NCBI GenBank assembly: GCA_020724425.1
Contig: DYGY01000017.1
Location: forward strand, 1 to 49,992
Length of the DNA: 49,992 nt
Direction of reading: 5' to 3'
From: Thermaerobacter marianensis
Lineage (GTDB): Bacteria > Bacillota > Sulfobacillia > DVGY01
In this document: positions 34,343 through 44,200 of the stretch, piece after piece
Layout: each line of letters opens with the position of its first letter
How positions within the stretch are numbered: position 1 is the first letter of the stretch
Made by a program: the position numbers and the translations under genes
The notes under the pieces: model-generated
What the model was told of the DNA's origin: nothing
Seen by the model: only the letters and a program-made list of their open reading frames with translations
The model's database searches: none

Positions 34343-35184
34343 TTCGTATGCTCCCTCTTTAGATACAGAACTCTATCATGTCCAGCATAATCCTTGAAAA
34401 CCCCTACTTCCGCATACTTCTTGCTAGCATTAGCTATAGCCAAAACATCTCTACCCTGATTGGCTCCAATCTCTAAAAGAACCATCCCTGTAGTCTTTAG
34501 AAACTCTGGAGCCTCACTAATGATTCTATGATAGAACTTAAGACCATCACTATCACCCACCAGAGCCAACCTCGGTTCATAGTTGCGAACAGTTTCAGGT
34601 AAGTTCTCATATTCCTCTTTGGAAACATAAGGTGGATTAGCCACAATTAAATCATAACCCTCAGCCGCTAATTCTTTAATATGAAAGAGATCTCCTTGCA
34701 AAAAGCTAACCTCTTGAAGAATTCCATGCTTCTTAGCATTCTCTCTAGCAACACTTAAAGCAACTTCCGAGATATCTGTCGCTGAGATATCAAGATCTGG
34801 TCTTTCTAACTTAAGAGACAAAGCTATGGCTCCACTACCAGTACATAACTCTAATACTCTGGTCCTCTTATGCAAGAGTTCTAAGGATTTTTCAACTAGA
34901 AGCTCTGTTTCCGGTCTGGGAATCAAAACACCAGGCCTCACACTGAAATCCCGAGAGAAAAACTCTCTCTTCCCGGTTATATAGGCAATCGGTTCAGATA
35001 GAGCTCGTCTCTTTACAAACAAAGAATATGTTGAGACTTGTTCATCACTAACCAAATCTGAAAGATGCAATAGCAGCTGATTACTATCCATACCAAGACA
35101 ATGACCTAGTAACACTCTTGCCTCAAAAGCATCACCCAAATAACTGCTACCCCATTCCAATAATTTTCTAACACTTTTAGTCAT
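34339..35184 (-). CDS. prmC: Release factor glutamine methyltransferase PrmC
   Basis: The 281-residue methyltransferase has the S-adenosylmethionine site (VLELCTGSGAIALSL) and the substrate motif NPPYVS (IVANPPYVSKEEY). It methylates the GGQ glutamine of release factors, and prfA, its substrate, is 3 bases upstream in the transcript. ATG 35184 follows the prfA end closely, indicating coupling. Confidence 0.96.
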   Translation of the reverse strand: MTKSVRKLLEWGSSYLGDAFEARVLLGHCLGMDSNQLLLHLSDLVSDEQVSTYSLFVKRRALSEPIAYITGKREFFSRDFSVRPGVLIPRPETELLVEKSLELLHKRTRVLELCTGSGAIALSLKLERPDLDISATDISEVALSVARENAKKHGILQEVSFLQGDLFHIKELAAEGYDLIVANPPYVSKEEYENLPETVRNYEPRLALVGDSDGLKFYHRIISEAPEFLKTTGMVLLEIGANQGRDVLAIANASKKYAEVGVFKDYAGHDRVLYLKREHTK

Positions 35185-35187
35185 AGA

Positions 35188-36258
35188 CTACCCTTCTTGC
35201 ACACTTAACTTCTGTTTCTCTTCTTCTAGAGCTAGAGCATTAATAATGTCATCAAGATCTCCCTCTAGAATCAGATCAAGTTTATGCAAAGTTAAACCTA
35301 TTCGATGGTCTGTAACGCGTCCTTGAGGGAAGTTATAGGTTCTAATTCTTTCACTACGATCACCAGTACCTACCTGGCTCCTTCTTGCCTCTGCTTCTTC
35401 TTCATGAAGTTCGGCTTGTTTTATGTCAAAAAGTCTCGTCCGTAAAACCTTCAAAGCCTTAGCCTTATTCTTATGCTGAGATTTTTCATCCTGACAGGTA
35501 ACAACAATACCAGAAGGCCTGTGGGTAATACGAATTGCTGACTGCGTCTTATTCACATGCTGACCACCAGGACCACTAGCAGAATAGGTGTCAATATCAA
35601 GATCATCAGGATTAATCTCGACATCAACATCCTCAGCTTCTGGCAATACCGCTACTGTAGCAGTTGAAGTATGAATTCTCCCACCTGACTCAGTAGAAGG
35701 GATACGCTGAACCCTGTGCACTCCACTCTCATACTTTAGACGACTAAACGCCCCTTTACCCTTAATACCAATTATGACCTCTTTAAAACCACCTATATCC
35801 GTATAACTAGCACTAATTACCTCTGTGCTCCAATTTTGCCGTTCGGCATAGTAACTATACATGCGATGGAGTGTAGCTGCAAATAGAGCGGCTTCTCCTC
35901 CTCCGGCTCCAGCTCTAATCTCCAACAAAACATTCTTCTCATCACGAGGATCCTTAGGCAAAAGAGCTATATGCAATTTCTGCTCAAATTCACGCTTTGC
36001 CAATTGCAATCTTTGAAACTCGTCTTCAACCCAGTCTCGAGTATCCTGATCAAGACTGTCAGCAAGCATCTCTTTGGCTTCGATAGCCTCTTGCTCAATA
36101 CTCTGCAGTTTACGATAAAGCTGAACAACATCCTCCAATTGAGAATGTTCTTTGGCATATTCTTTGTATTTATTAATGTCACTAATAACCTCAGGATCAC
36201 TGAGCAATTGTGTTAATTGCTCATATCTATTTTCAATGGCCTGTAATTTCTCTAACAT
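35188..36258 (-). CDS. prfA: Peptide chain release factor 1
   Basis: The 356-residue factor ends translation at UAA and UAG. The GGQ motif is at 231-233 ([10 protein letters not shown]) and the stop-recognition PxT tripeptide is PST at 187-189, marking RF1 rather than RF2. It forms a tight unit with prmC and ywlC. ATG 36258 follows GGAAGGGGAATGGT. Confidence 0.97.
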   Translation of the reverse strand: MLEKLQAIENRYEQLTQLLSDPEVISDINKYKEYAKEHSQLEDVVQLYRKLQSIEQEAIEAKEMLADSLDQDTRDWVEDEFQRLQLAKREFEQKLHIALLPKDPRDEKNVLLEIRAGAGGGEAALFAATLHRMYSYYAERQNWSTEVISASYTDIGGFKEVIIGIKGKGAFSRLKYESGVHRVQRIPSTESGGRIHTSTATVAVLPEAEDVDVEINPDDLDIDTYSASGPGGQHVNKTQSAIRITHRPSGIVVTCQDEKSQHKNKAKALKVLRTRLFDIKQAELHEEEAEARRSQVGTGDRSERIRTYNFPQGRVTDHRIGLTLHKLDLILEGDLDDIINALALEEEKQKLSVQEG

Positions 36259-36299
36259 ACCATTCCCCTTCCAATCAAATACTACAAATAATTATATCA

Positions 36300-36335
36300 C
36301 AAGAAAGCCCCCTTGAACTAAATCGAGGGGGCTTT
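36300..36335 (-). terminator. Intrinsic terminator after the DUF1385 gene
   Basis: Minus-strand AAAGCCCCCT pairs perfectly with AGGGGGCTTT around a 12-nt loop, followed by CTTG. It begins a few bases after the DUF1385 stop. Confidence 0.8.
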
Positions 36336-36340
36336 GAACT

Positions 36341-37198
36341 TCAATCAAAAGCATTCTCCAGAGCCTTGATAGCGACTTCAAGCATATCATCATCTGGTTC
36401 TCTGGTGGTTAATTTTTGCAAAGCAAGCCCAGGCGCAGCGAACCAGGAAACAATCTTAGCATTAGACCTTGCAGTCATCCTTAAAGCCTCATAGGCCAGA
36501 CCAGCCACTAAAGGTAGAGTTAGGATTCTCACAGCCAGCCTTTGCCAGAAATCAGGCCAACCGAAAAAAGCATAGATGATAATACTGATTAAAGCCACCT
36601 GAAACAAGAAACTAGTACCACAACGAGGATGAAAACGTGAATACTTTCTAGCATTCTCTACAGTTAATTCCTCTCCAGCTTCCCAGGTTCTTATCACCTT
36701 ATGCTCAGCACCATGATAAGCAAAAACCCGTTCAATATCTTCCATTTTTGAGATAGCAGCCATATAAAGAATGAGAAGAACAATACGGGTGCCACCCTCA
36801 ACAAAATTCAAAGCAATTGCACTAGTCGTAAAGGCACTCAAAAAATTCACAGCCCAGGTTGGCAACATTACAAAAACAAGCATAGCCAATACAAAAGCAA
36901 TAACCATAGTTAGAGCCATGGCCCAAGAGGATATCTCTTCTTCTTCCCCTTCTTCTGACTCGTTAGCTGATATCATTAAGGAACGTACCCCAATAATCAG
37001 AGAATCTATTAAAGCAAAGGATCCTCTAATAAACGGTAATCTTAATACCTTCTTTGAGGTAAAAATATTCTTTAGTGGTTCCTCATGAACAAAGATCTCT
37101 CCGTTAGCCTTACGAACAGCTACAGCCCAACGCTTTGTTCCTCGCATCATTACGCCTTCAATCACTGCTTGCCCACCATAGAATGGTTGTGACGGCAT
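36341..37198 (-). CDS. DUF1385 membrane protein (YqhQ family)
   Basis: The 285-residue protein carries the family signature near the start (YGGQAVIEGVMMRG) and a conserved central piece (FAYHGAEHKVIRTWEAGEELTVENARKYSRFHPRCGTSF). Four hydrophobic segments are visible (about 95-115, 120-155, 200-220, 225-245). Its function is unknown; in Bacillota it often neighbours rpmE and prfA/prmC, as here. ATG 37198 follows AAGGTGGGGTG. Confidence 0.88.
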   Translation of the reverse strand: MPSQPFYGGQAVIEGVMMRGTKRWAVAVRKANGEIFVHEEPLKNIFTSKKVLRLPFIRGSFALIDSLIIGVRSLMISANESEEGEEEEISSWAMALTMVIAFVLAMLVFVMLPTWAVNFLSAFTTSAIALNFVEGGTRIVLLILYMAAISKMEDIERVFAYHGAEHKVIRTWEAGEELTVENARKYSRFHPRCGTSFLFQVALISIIIYAFFGWPDFWQRLAVRILTLPLVAGLAYEALRMTARSNAKIVSWFAAPGLALQKLTTREPDDDMLEVAIKALENAFD

Positions 37199-37228
37199 TA
37201 GTTCACCCCACCTTCAACCTGCATAAAC

Positions 37229-37254
37229 AAGCCAACGGGAGCTAGAAGCTCCCG
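37229..37254 (-). terminator. Probable terminator after rpmE
   Basis: Minus-strand CGGGAGCT pairs perfectly with AGCTCCCG around a 3-nt loop, followed by TTGGCTTGTTT, a weak T run. Some read-through into the DUF1385 gene is likely. Confidence 0.6.
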
Positions 37255-37286
37255 GAGAACGCAGATATCTGTTATTTAAAAATCAC

Positions 37287-37502
37287 TCAAGATCCATAAT
37301 TACCAAACTTCTTGCGGAAACGTTCAACACGACCACCAGTATCCACAATACGTTGCTTACCTGTATAGAAAGGGTGGCAATTAGAACAAATCTCCACACG
37401 GAGATTCTCTTTTGTCGAACCTACTTCATATGTTGCACCACAAGCACATGTAATAGTTGTCTTTGTGTAATTTGGATGGATTCCAGCTTTCATGAGCTTC
37501 AC
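37287..37502 (-). CDS. rpmE: 50S ribosomal protein L31, zinc-binding type
   Basis: The 71-residue protein has the four cysteines of zinc-binding L31 ([11 protein letters not shown] and [14 protein letters not shown]). A zinc-free paralogue is not seen. ATG 37502 follows GGAAGGGGTGAAGCTC. It lies between the LysM/M23 peptidase gene (terminated just upstream) and the DUF1385 gene. Confidence 0.97.
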   Translation of the reverse strand: MKLMKAGIHPNYTKTTITCACGATYEVGSTKENLRVEICSNCHPFYTGKQRIVDTGGRVERFRKKFGNYGS

Positions 37503-37559
37503 CCCTTCCCTAATGCATCTTTAACACTCCTCAAATTATAGCATAGGACATTTGGCAAC

Positions 37560-37594
37560 GCAACAAGAAATAAGGAGCTATGGCAATAGCTCCT
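37560..37594 (-). terminator. Intrinsic terminator at the end of the LysM/M23 gene
   Basis: Minus-strand AGGAGCTAT (37594-37586) pairs perfectly with ATAGCTCCT around a 4-nt loop, followed by TATTTCTTG. It overlaps the last base of the stop codon. Confidence 0.75.
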
Positions 37595-38394
37595 CACCGA
37601 CCAGTAACCTCAAGATAGTGTACCGGGTTAACTGGTTTGCCTAGTACTCGTACTTCAAAGTGGAGATGGGGCCCGGTAGTTCGCCCGGTAAGACCAACCT
37701 TACCAATCAACTGCCCTGCATCAACCCACTGCCCTTTATTAACATTGATGGTGGAGAGATGGGCATATACAGTCTCTTCTTGCCTGCCATGCCTGATAAT
37801 TACCACTCTGCCATAGGCGCCAAGAGTACCTGCAAATATGACTTCACCACCTCTACTTGCAAGAACTTCAGTTCCCACAGGAACAGCTATATCTATCCCT
37901 GTATGCAAACTACCCCAACGCGGTCCAAATGGAGAACTTATAGGTCCATTAATGGTTAAAGGCCATATATAACCGGTATTGCTTTGATTACTAACAACTG
38001 ATGCAGGTATCAATAGTTCTTGCCCTACCTGCAAACGATCAGGATTCTCAAGATCATTATGCGTCATCAGAACATCCACTGTGGTACCATATCTGACAGC
38101 GATACTTGACAGAACCTCTCCACTGTATACTTGATGAACTACATATGCTTCCTCCAGAAGTACTTCTTCCTGGACTATAATCTCTTTACCTTTGCGATCT
38201 AGTAGCAGAAAATGTGCCCAAGAACCTTGCTCACTCCGCCGAGGGACTTCCCGTACACTGGTCGGTCCATCCAGCTGTTCCGGAATATTTAGCAGAGCTA
38301 TATCATAAGCATCCACTAACCTGGCAACACTTCCAAAAACTAAAGCCACCAAGACAAGAACAGCCAGACGGAAACCTCTCCAGGACGACTCCAT
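37594..38394 (-). CDS. LysM plus M23 (LytM) cell-wall endopeptidase
   Basis: The 266-residue protein has a signal or anchor segment (about 8-28), a LysM wall-binding domain (about 86-130, YVVHQVYSGEVLSSIAVRYG...LQVGQELLIP) and a C-terminal M23 domain. Zinc ligands H164, D168 (HTGID) and H245 (HLHF) and the catalytic H212 are present, so it should cut peptidoglycan cross-bridges. ATG 38394 follows GAGGTGACTG. A sporulation or growth role cannot be told from sequence. Confidence 0.92.
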   Translation of the reverse strand: MESSWRGFRLAVLVLVALVFGSVARLVDAYDIALLNIPEQLDGPTSVREVPRRSEQGSWAHFLLLDRKGKEIIVQEEVLLEEAYVVHQVYSGEVLSSIAVRYGTTVDVLMTHNDLENPDRLQVGQELLIPASVVSNQSNTGYIWPLTINGPISSPFGPRWGSLHTGIDIAVPVGTEVLASRGGEVIFAGTLGAYGRVVIIRHGRQEETVYAHLSTINVNKGQWVDAGQLIGKVGLTGRTTGPHLHFEVRVLGKPVNPVHYLEVTGR

Positions 38395-38486
38395 AAGCAG
38401 TCACCTCAATTTTCCTGGTTTCCTAATCCGGCGGTCACAAGTATTATATCCTCTAATAAATATTTTATGATGCTAACTTTTAAAGG

Positions 38487-39740
38487 TTACTCCATTCCCT
38501 TTTTTATAACTTCAAAGAATTCTTTGTTAGTCTTAGTTTTCGAAAGTCGACTAATTAACAGCTCTGAAACCTCTTGAGCGGTCATAGCATTTGTTGATCG
38601 GCGTAATGCCCAAGTAACCTCTAGTTCCTCGTCTGTTAGCAACAACTCTTCTTTCCTTGTACCAGACCTCTTAACATCTAGAGCTGGGAAGATCCTCTTC
38701 TCCGCCAACTTGCGATCTAGATGCAATTCCATATTACCTGTACCTTTAAACTCCTCATAGATAACATCATCCATCCTGCTCCCAGTTTCAACTAGAGCAG
38801 TAGCTAAAATAGTTAAGCTACCACCTTCTTCAATGTTCCTAGCCGCACCAAAAAACCTTTTGGGTTTATACAGAGCACTTGGATCAAGACCACCAGAAAG
38901 AGTTCGACCACTAGGTGGAGTAACGAGGTTATGAGCTCTTGCTAGACGAGTAATACTATCTAAGAGAATTACCACATCCTTTTTATGTTCAACCAGTCGC
39001 TTGGCCTTTTCTAAGACCATTTCTGCTAACTTAACATGATTTTCTGGTTGTTCATCAAAGGTTGAACTAAGAACTTCTCCTCTTACAGACCTCTCCATAT
39101 CAGTTACTTCTTCAGGTCTTTCATCGATTAATAGAACAATCAAAGCCACTTCAGGATGGTTGGTTGTAATAGCATTAGCTATTTGCTTCAAAAGCATTGT
39201 CTTACCTGCTTTAGGAGGAGCCACAATCAAACCCCTCTGCCCCATACCAATAGGTGTAACAATATCGATTAATCGTGTTGATATGTTATCACGACTAGTC
39301 TCCAGTCTCAGACGCTCTTTAGGATAAACAGGTGTTAATGCTTCAAAATGCAACCTCTCAGAGGCTTCATCAGGATCAACCCCATTTACTGCCTCTACCC
39401 GTAGCAAAGCAAAATATCTCTCATTGTCTTTTGGCCTTCGGGCCTGTCCATAAACCAAATCTCCCGGTCTTAGATCAAACCTGCGAATCTGACTTGGCGA
39501 TACATAGATATCTTCCTTACTAGGCATATAGTTAATCGGTCTAAGAAAACCAAAACCCTCAGGCATAATATCAAGTACACCCTGCACAACTAATAAACCA
39601 TCTTTTTCAACATGAGCCTTAAAGACTTCAAAGACCAGCTCCCTTTTTTTAAGTGAGCTATAATTGTTCAGATTAAGCTCCTTAGCTCGTTCATACAGTT
39701 CTTTAAGGGTTAACTTTTCTAAATCAGTTAACTCTAACAC
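38487..39740 (-). CDS. rho: Transcription termination factor Rho
   Basis: The 417-residue hexameric RNA helicase has the Rho N-terminal domain ([30 protein letters not shown]), the RNA-binding cold-shock-like domain ([15 protein letters not shown]), and the ATPase P-loop ([15 protein letters not shown]) and Walker B ([16 protein letters not shown]). The start is GTG 39740 after GAGGTGG. The transcript has a leader of about 130 nt, often used for autoregulation in rho genes. Confidence 0.97.
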   Translation of the reverse strand: MLELTDLEKLTLKELYERAKELNLNNYSSLKKRELVFEVFKAHVEKDGLLVVQGVLDIMPEGFGFLRPINYMPSKEDIYVSPSQIRRFDLRPGDLVYGQARRPKDNERYFALLRVEAVNGVDPDEASERLHFEALTPVYPKERLRLETSRDNISTRLIDIVTPIGMGQRGLIVAPPKAGKTMLLKQIANAITTNHPEVALIVLLIDERPEEVTDMERSVRGEVLSSTFDEQPENHVKLAEMVLEKAKRLVEHKKDVVILLDSITRLARAHNLVTPPSGRTLSGGLDPSALYKPKRFFGAARNIEEGGSLTILATALVETGSRMDDVIYEEFKGTGNMELHLDRKLAEKRIFPALDVKRSGTRKEELLLTDEELEVTWALRRSTNAMTAQEVSELLISRLSKTKTNKEFFEVIKKGME

Positions 39741-39874
39741 TAAACCACCTCATTAAAATTTGCGGATTTGGAAGGATACTCAAGGAAAGCAACTGAAGGG
39801 TTACATGCAGATTTACACTAGTAAATATTGACTCCAAAACAGCCATTCATACATACGCAAACCAAATTCAACTA

Positions 39875-39904
39875 ATTATAGCACTTGACCAAAAAAAGGG
39901 TCAA
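39875..39904 (-). promoter_or_regulatory. Candidate SigA promoter of rho
   Basis: Minus-strand TTGACC (39904-39899), 18 bases, TATAAT (39880-39875). The -35 box lies inside the 3' arm of the upstream transaldolase terminator. Confidence 0.65.
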
Positions 39905-39918
39905 GCTTATGCTTGACC
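39891..39918 (-). terminator. Intrinsic terminator at the end of the transaldolase gene
   Basis: Minus-strand GGTCAAGC pairs perfectly with GCTTGACC around the loop ATAA, followed by CTTTTTTT. The stop codon of the gene (39907-39909) is in the loop. Confidence 0.85.
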
Positions 39919-40569
39919 ACTAAGACTCTTCTGTGCTGCTTGCCAATCAGCCATGAATCTTTCAATGCCCTTATCAGTCAAAGGATGACCTACCATCTGC
40001 CTCACAACTCCAGCTGGTACAGTAGCGATATGAGCACCTGCTTGAGCAGCTTGAGTAACATGCTGTGGATGACGAATACTAGCTGCAATCACTTTTGTAC
40101 CTATACCATGCAATTCAAAAATCTCCACAATTTCTTCAACTAGAGCCATACCATCCTGACCGACATCATCAAGACGACCAGCAAAGGGACTAACATATGT
40201 AGCACCAGCTAGAGCTGCCAACAGAGCTTGATTCGCTGAAAAGATCAACGTAACATTAGTAGCGATTCCTTCAGAGGCAAGAACCTTGACGGCTTTAAGA
40301 CCCTCAACAGTCATCGGTATCTTTACTACGATATTCTTGTGAATTCCAGCCAATTTGCGTGCTTCAATGACCATATCATCAGCCCGTTCACTCAATACCT
40401 CAAGACTGATTGGGCCATTTACCAGAGCCAGGATATCGTCAATAACCTGTTCAATCTCTACCCTTTCTTTAGCCAATAGAGATGGGTTAGTCGTTAAACC
40501 ACTAATAACCCCCAGACTAGAAATCTCCTCAATTTCCTTAACGTTTGCTGTGTCTAAAAACAATTGCAT
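39907..40569 (-). CDS. fsa: Fructose-6-phosphate aldolase/transaldolase family protein
   Basis: The 220-residue enzyme belongs to the short transaldolase family, with Schiff-base lysine K83 (NIVVKIPMT), [10 protein letters not shown] and [14 protein letters not shown]. It acts in sugar-phosphate interconversion, possibly the non-oxidative pentose phosphate pathway. Transaldolase and fructose-6-phosphate aldolase activities cannot be separated here with confidence. ATG 40569 follows GGGAGGAAGG. It lies between a zinc-ribbon gene and rho. Confidence 0.93.
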   Translation of the reverse strand: MQLFLDTANVKEIEEISSLGVISGLTTNPSLLAKERVEIEQVIDDILALVNGPISLEVLSERADDMVIEARKLAGIHKNIVVKIPMTVEGLKAVKVLASEGIATNVTLIFSANQALLAALAGATYVSPFAGRLDDVGQDGMALVEEIVEIFELHGIGTKVIAASIRHPQHVTQAAQAGAHIATVPAGVVRQMVGHPLTDKGIERFMADWQAAQKSLSGQA

Positions 40570-40588
40570 TTAATACCTTCCTCCCAAA

Positions 40589-41248
40589 TTAATCAGACTT
40601 ATAATTATGATTTCTGTGTTCCACACCAAGAATTTTCTTTTCTTCTAAGATTCTTAAGTCCCTGGAATCTCTGGCATAGAATACATCAGTACGGCCACAC
40701 TCACTGCAAATTAGCTCAAGATGATCATGATAAATATCAAGGGCAATATCACTACCCCCACACTTGCATACCAGACCACCCTCTTCAGCAGCCCTGTGCA
40801 AAAAAGCCAACACTTTATGCATAACCTCAGGATCTAAAAAGTAGTCCTCAAACTCCTCTTCACTAAGCCCTAAATATAAAAGATTTTCTGTCTTACTAAT
40901 AGTTTCCCTATCAGGTAAACCAATATCAGCCTCTTTTCGGTCTCGCCCAATAAAGCCAATCTTTGCAGAGGTTAGTTTACAGCATAAAGGTTCTATTTCC
41001 AAATCTAATAGTTCTCCCATGGAATAGCGAACAGTATGCCATTCACCACACAAAGCACAATGTATCTTGAGAACATATTTGCCAGTCTCATTCTTATATC
41101 CCATCTTGATAACAGGTTTTCCACATAAACACTTAATAGTGCTACCCTTACCTCTTCTAGACACAGAAAAGAGCGATATTTCGTGTACAGCCACTTTACT
41201 GCATTCCGGGCACCTTAGTGCCACACTTGTTTCAGCGTTATACAACAT
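40589..41248 (-). CDS. Multi-zinc-ribbon protein of unknown function
   Basis: The 219-residue protein holds three cysteine sets: C13, C16, C40, C42; C64, C67, C89, C90; and C161, C163, C181, C184. Between the second and third lies an acidic helical part (LSEEEFEDYFLDPEVMHKVLAFLHRA). There is no signal peptide. I recognise no named family, although zinc ribbons of this kind usually mediate nucleic acid or protein contact. ATG 41248 follows GAGAGGAG. It is 20 bases before fsa in the transcript and probably shares its promoter. Confidence 0.8.
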   Translation of the reverse strand: MLYNAETSVALRCPECSKVAVHEISLFSVSRRGKGSTIKCLCGKPVIKMGYKNETGKYVLKIHCALCGEWHTVRYSMGELLDLEIEPLCCKLTSAKIGFIGRDRKEADIGLPDRETISKTENLLYLGLSEEEFEDYFLDPEVMHKVLAFLHRAAEEGGLVCKCGGSDIALDIYHDHLELICSECGRTDVFYARDSRDLRILEEKKILGVEHRNHNYKSD

Positions 41249-41271
41249 TATAAAGCTCCTCTCACTTACCT

Positions 41272-44200
41272 TTAACGCGTTAATTTCTCCAAAATCTTTC
41301 TAAACTCCTTGCTAGCTGGCACAGGTTCCTGCCACTCATACTCAGAATAACTCTCAAGAACTACCGGTATCTGAATAGTTCTACGATATTGCTGATAAGA
41401 ATCATCAACACTAACTATTTCCAGCCGATCATTCAAGCTCCTTGGCTTCCAGCCGAAAGTCAAATACCCATTCTTCACTTCATATATTCGACCATTAATA
41501 CTTAGAGTCGTATCAACAGGTTTTAATGTGGTCGCATCATGTACTAGAATAGTCACCATATTAGTTTGACCCAGAAGAGCCTCCTCAGCTCTTACCTGAA
41601 CAAGTAACTCCGGCTTTTCTTGTTGAATTGTTACAGGTAATATACTGAGAATCCTGCCCGTTTCCTTATCCTTAAAGCCAATGTATCCATACTCTGTCTC
41701 CAAAAGACCCTGGGAGTTCAAACGTACTAGAATAGATTTCTCAGCACCCGCCTGAAGATGTACTTCCGTAGTATTTACTAAAATACTATCTGAACCCTGT
41801 AAAAACAGCAAACTCAACTCAAAATTAGCAGTTCCAACCATATTGGGCCCTTCAACCCAGGCTACATATCTCCCCGGATTGGGGCTTTCAAGAGACAGTA
41901 TTGCATCATGCCCAGCGGCGGCAAAAAATCTCTTAATCTCCTTTAATGAACCGGTATTATCATCCCATTGATAGAGATATAGATGAATGTCTGCCTCTCT
42001 ATCTATATTCCCAGCACTGACCTCCATATACAGGGTATCTGCAGGCACCTCAAACTCATAATATGCTGGTTTAGCTGCATCAAGACTCAAAAGCCTGCTT
42101 TCCCGTAAAGCTGGCTCTCCTGAAAAGCCAGCGGCAATAACCTCACCAATTATATCGCTCTTTGTCTGATTAGCAATTACAAAAGACTGAACAATTTCAT
42201 CATTATCGGTTCCTGTTCGCGAAATAGTCCAGGAATCTGGATGCCACTGCACACCACCAACATGAATATCAAGGTAATAATCCGAAGTATTTAAGTTAAA
42301 CGCCGATAGTGCGGCTGAACTATACACCACCACTTCCCATACACCAGGTTCAGGAAGAGCTATCTGATGCTTCTTATTTAAGACCTCAGTGCCATCAGCC
42401 TGCCCTATCCAACCATCAGAGAAAACCCTCTGACCATCAGGCCTAAAGATATGTAACCAGAGCCTTCCCTGAGCAGCACTGTCAGTTATAACCCCCAGGT
42501 CAACCTCCAGAAAAGTTGTACCCTCAGGCACTTCAAACAAATATCTGTTAGTTTGTCCCGCAGGGAGATTACCTGTAAAGTGAAGACTCCCCGGGAGCCC
42601 CACCTTATAGGGATTAATCAAGGTGTGCAAAACATGAAGATCTTCACCAAAAGTACTCGGATCATTACCTGTTACAAGTGAAGTATAAATCCCAGCACCC
42701 CTAGGCACATCATACTCGACAACAATATTTCTTGAACCTGCCTGACCACTAGAACTACGACGAGGCACCGTTACTCTATTCGTATCTAAAGATAGCCATG
42801 GCTCATCGGAACTCAACTCCATAGTTGTCTCCCGAAATCCAACATTGCGAAGAGACATGGTTAATTGCCCAGGAGTCCAGTTCCTCCCATAAACGCCACT
42901 TGACTTGCCTTGATAATCATATCTAGTAAATTCCGTAGTCAAAGCTCCCACCTGACCGGTGGAAGGTAATCTATCGAAATAACTCAATAGTTCCCAGCTA
43001 TCTATTACACTAACAAGACCATGTCCCTGTTCAACCCTGCTTAAGCCAGGTAAGTCTCTAGCACCCTGTTCAATTGCTCTTTTTATATGTTGCGCTGTCA
43101 CTCCCATTTCTTTTTCCTTGGCACTTCCCCAAAGCAAAGCAGCAGAACCTGCAACATGTGGTACTGCCATACTAGTTCCCTCCATCAGCTCATAACCTGT
43201 CGCCGAATCCCATAACGGAACCGTTGAAACAGCACTACCTGGGGCAATTACATTAGGCACAAGACTACCATCTTGCCTTGGGCCTACACCACTAAAGGTC
43301 CATAAGGTCTCACTAGGAACAGACCAACCATAGTCAACCCACCAGTTCCCAGGTGAAACATAAGCACCCACAGTTAATGCAAGCGAAGGGTCACCAGGTG
43401 TCAAGGCACTACCAATACCAGGACCCTCATTCCCTGCAGCTAACACAATCAAAACATCATATTCTAAAGCAATTCTCCGAATCAACTGAGATTCTGCACT
43501 ATTAGTCCTACTAATATCCTTGTTCCCACCTACACTGATACTGATAATATCAGCACCGTTTTGAGCAGCATAAATCATTGCCTGGGAAATATCCTCCCAA
43601 CTGCCCTGTCCTGAAGAACCAAGGGCCTTCAAAGACATAAATTGTACACCCGGAGCAATACCCTGCAGACCATAACCGTCTTGACCATTAGCACCTGCAA
43701 TCCCCGCCACATGTGTGCCATGCCCATTACCATCAAAACCGATATTTATCAAACTACCATCTGGTACTATAGTAGTGATTACAAAAGCAGTCTGTTCCTC
43801 TATTCTAGTCCTTGGATTATCAGTACCAAACCAACCAACATGACCTTCATGCTTGAATTCGCGCATCGGTTGTTCATCAGTAAAGTCTCCGTTACGATTC
43901 AAATCGATATATACCGTATCGTAAACACCTGGTTGGATTGAATCAACAACCAACACCCAATACGTACTATTCCTTTTGCCATCATGATCAATATCCTGAC
44001 CAATGTAGCCATCCACATCAAGTTGCGACTCACGAAAAACACCCAACCTATAAGTACCACTTGCTGAATAGATTGACCCTACCTTGAGCCGTTCATCATT
44101 TACAGTTACAAATCCACGACTATCAGCCGAAACAATCAAATTAGTCAAGACATCTCCCTCAGCCAGGTAAGTACCTGCCTCTCGCTTAGCCCTACTCTCT

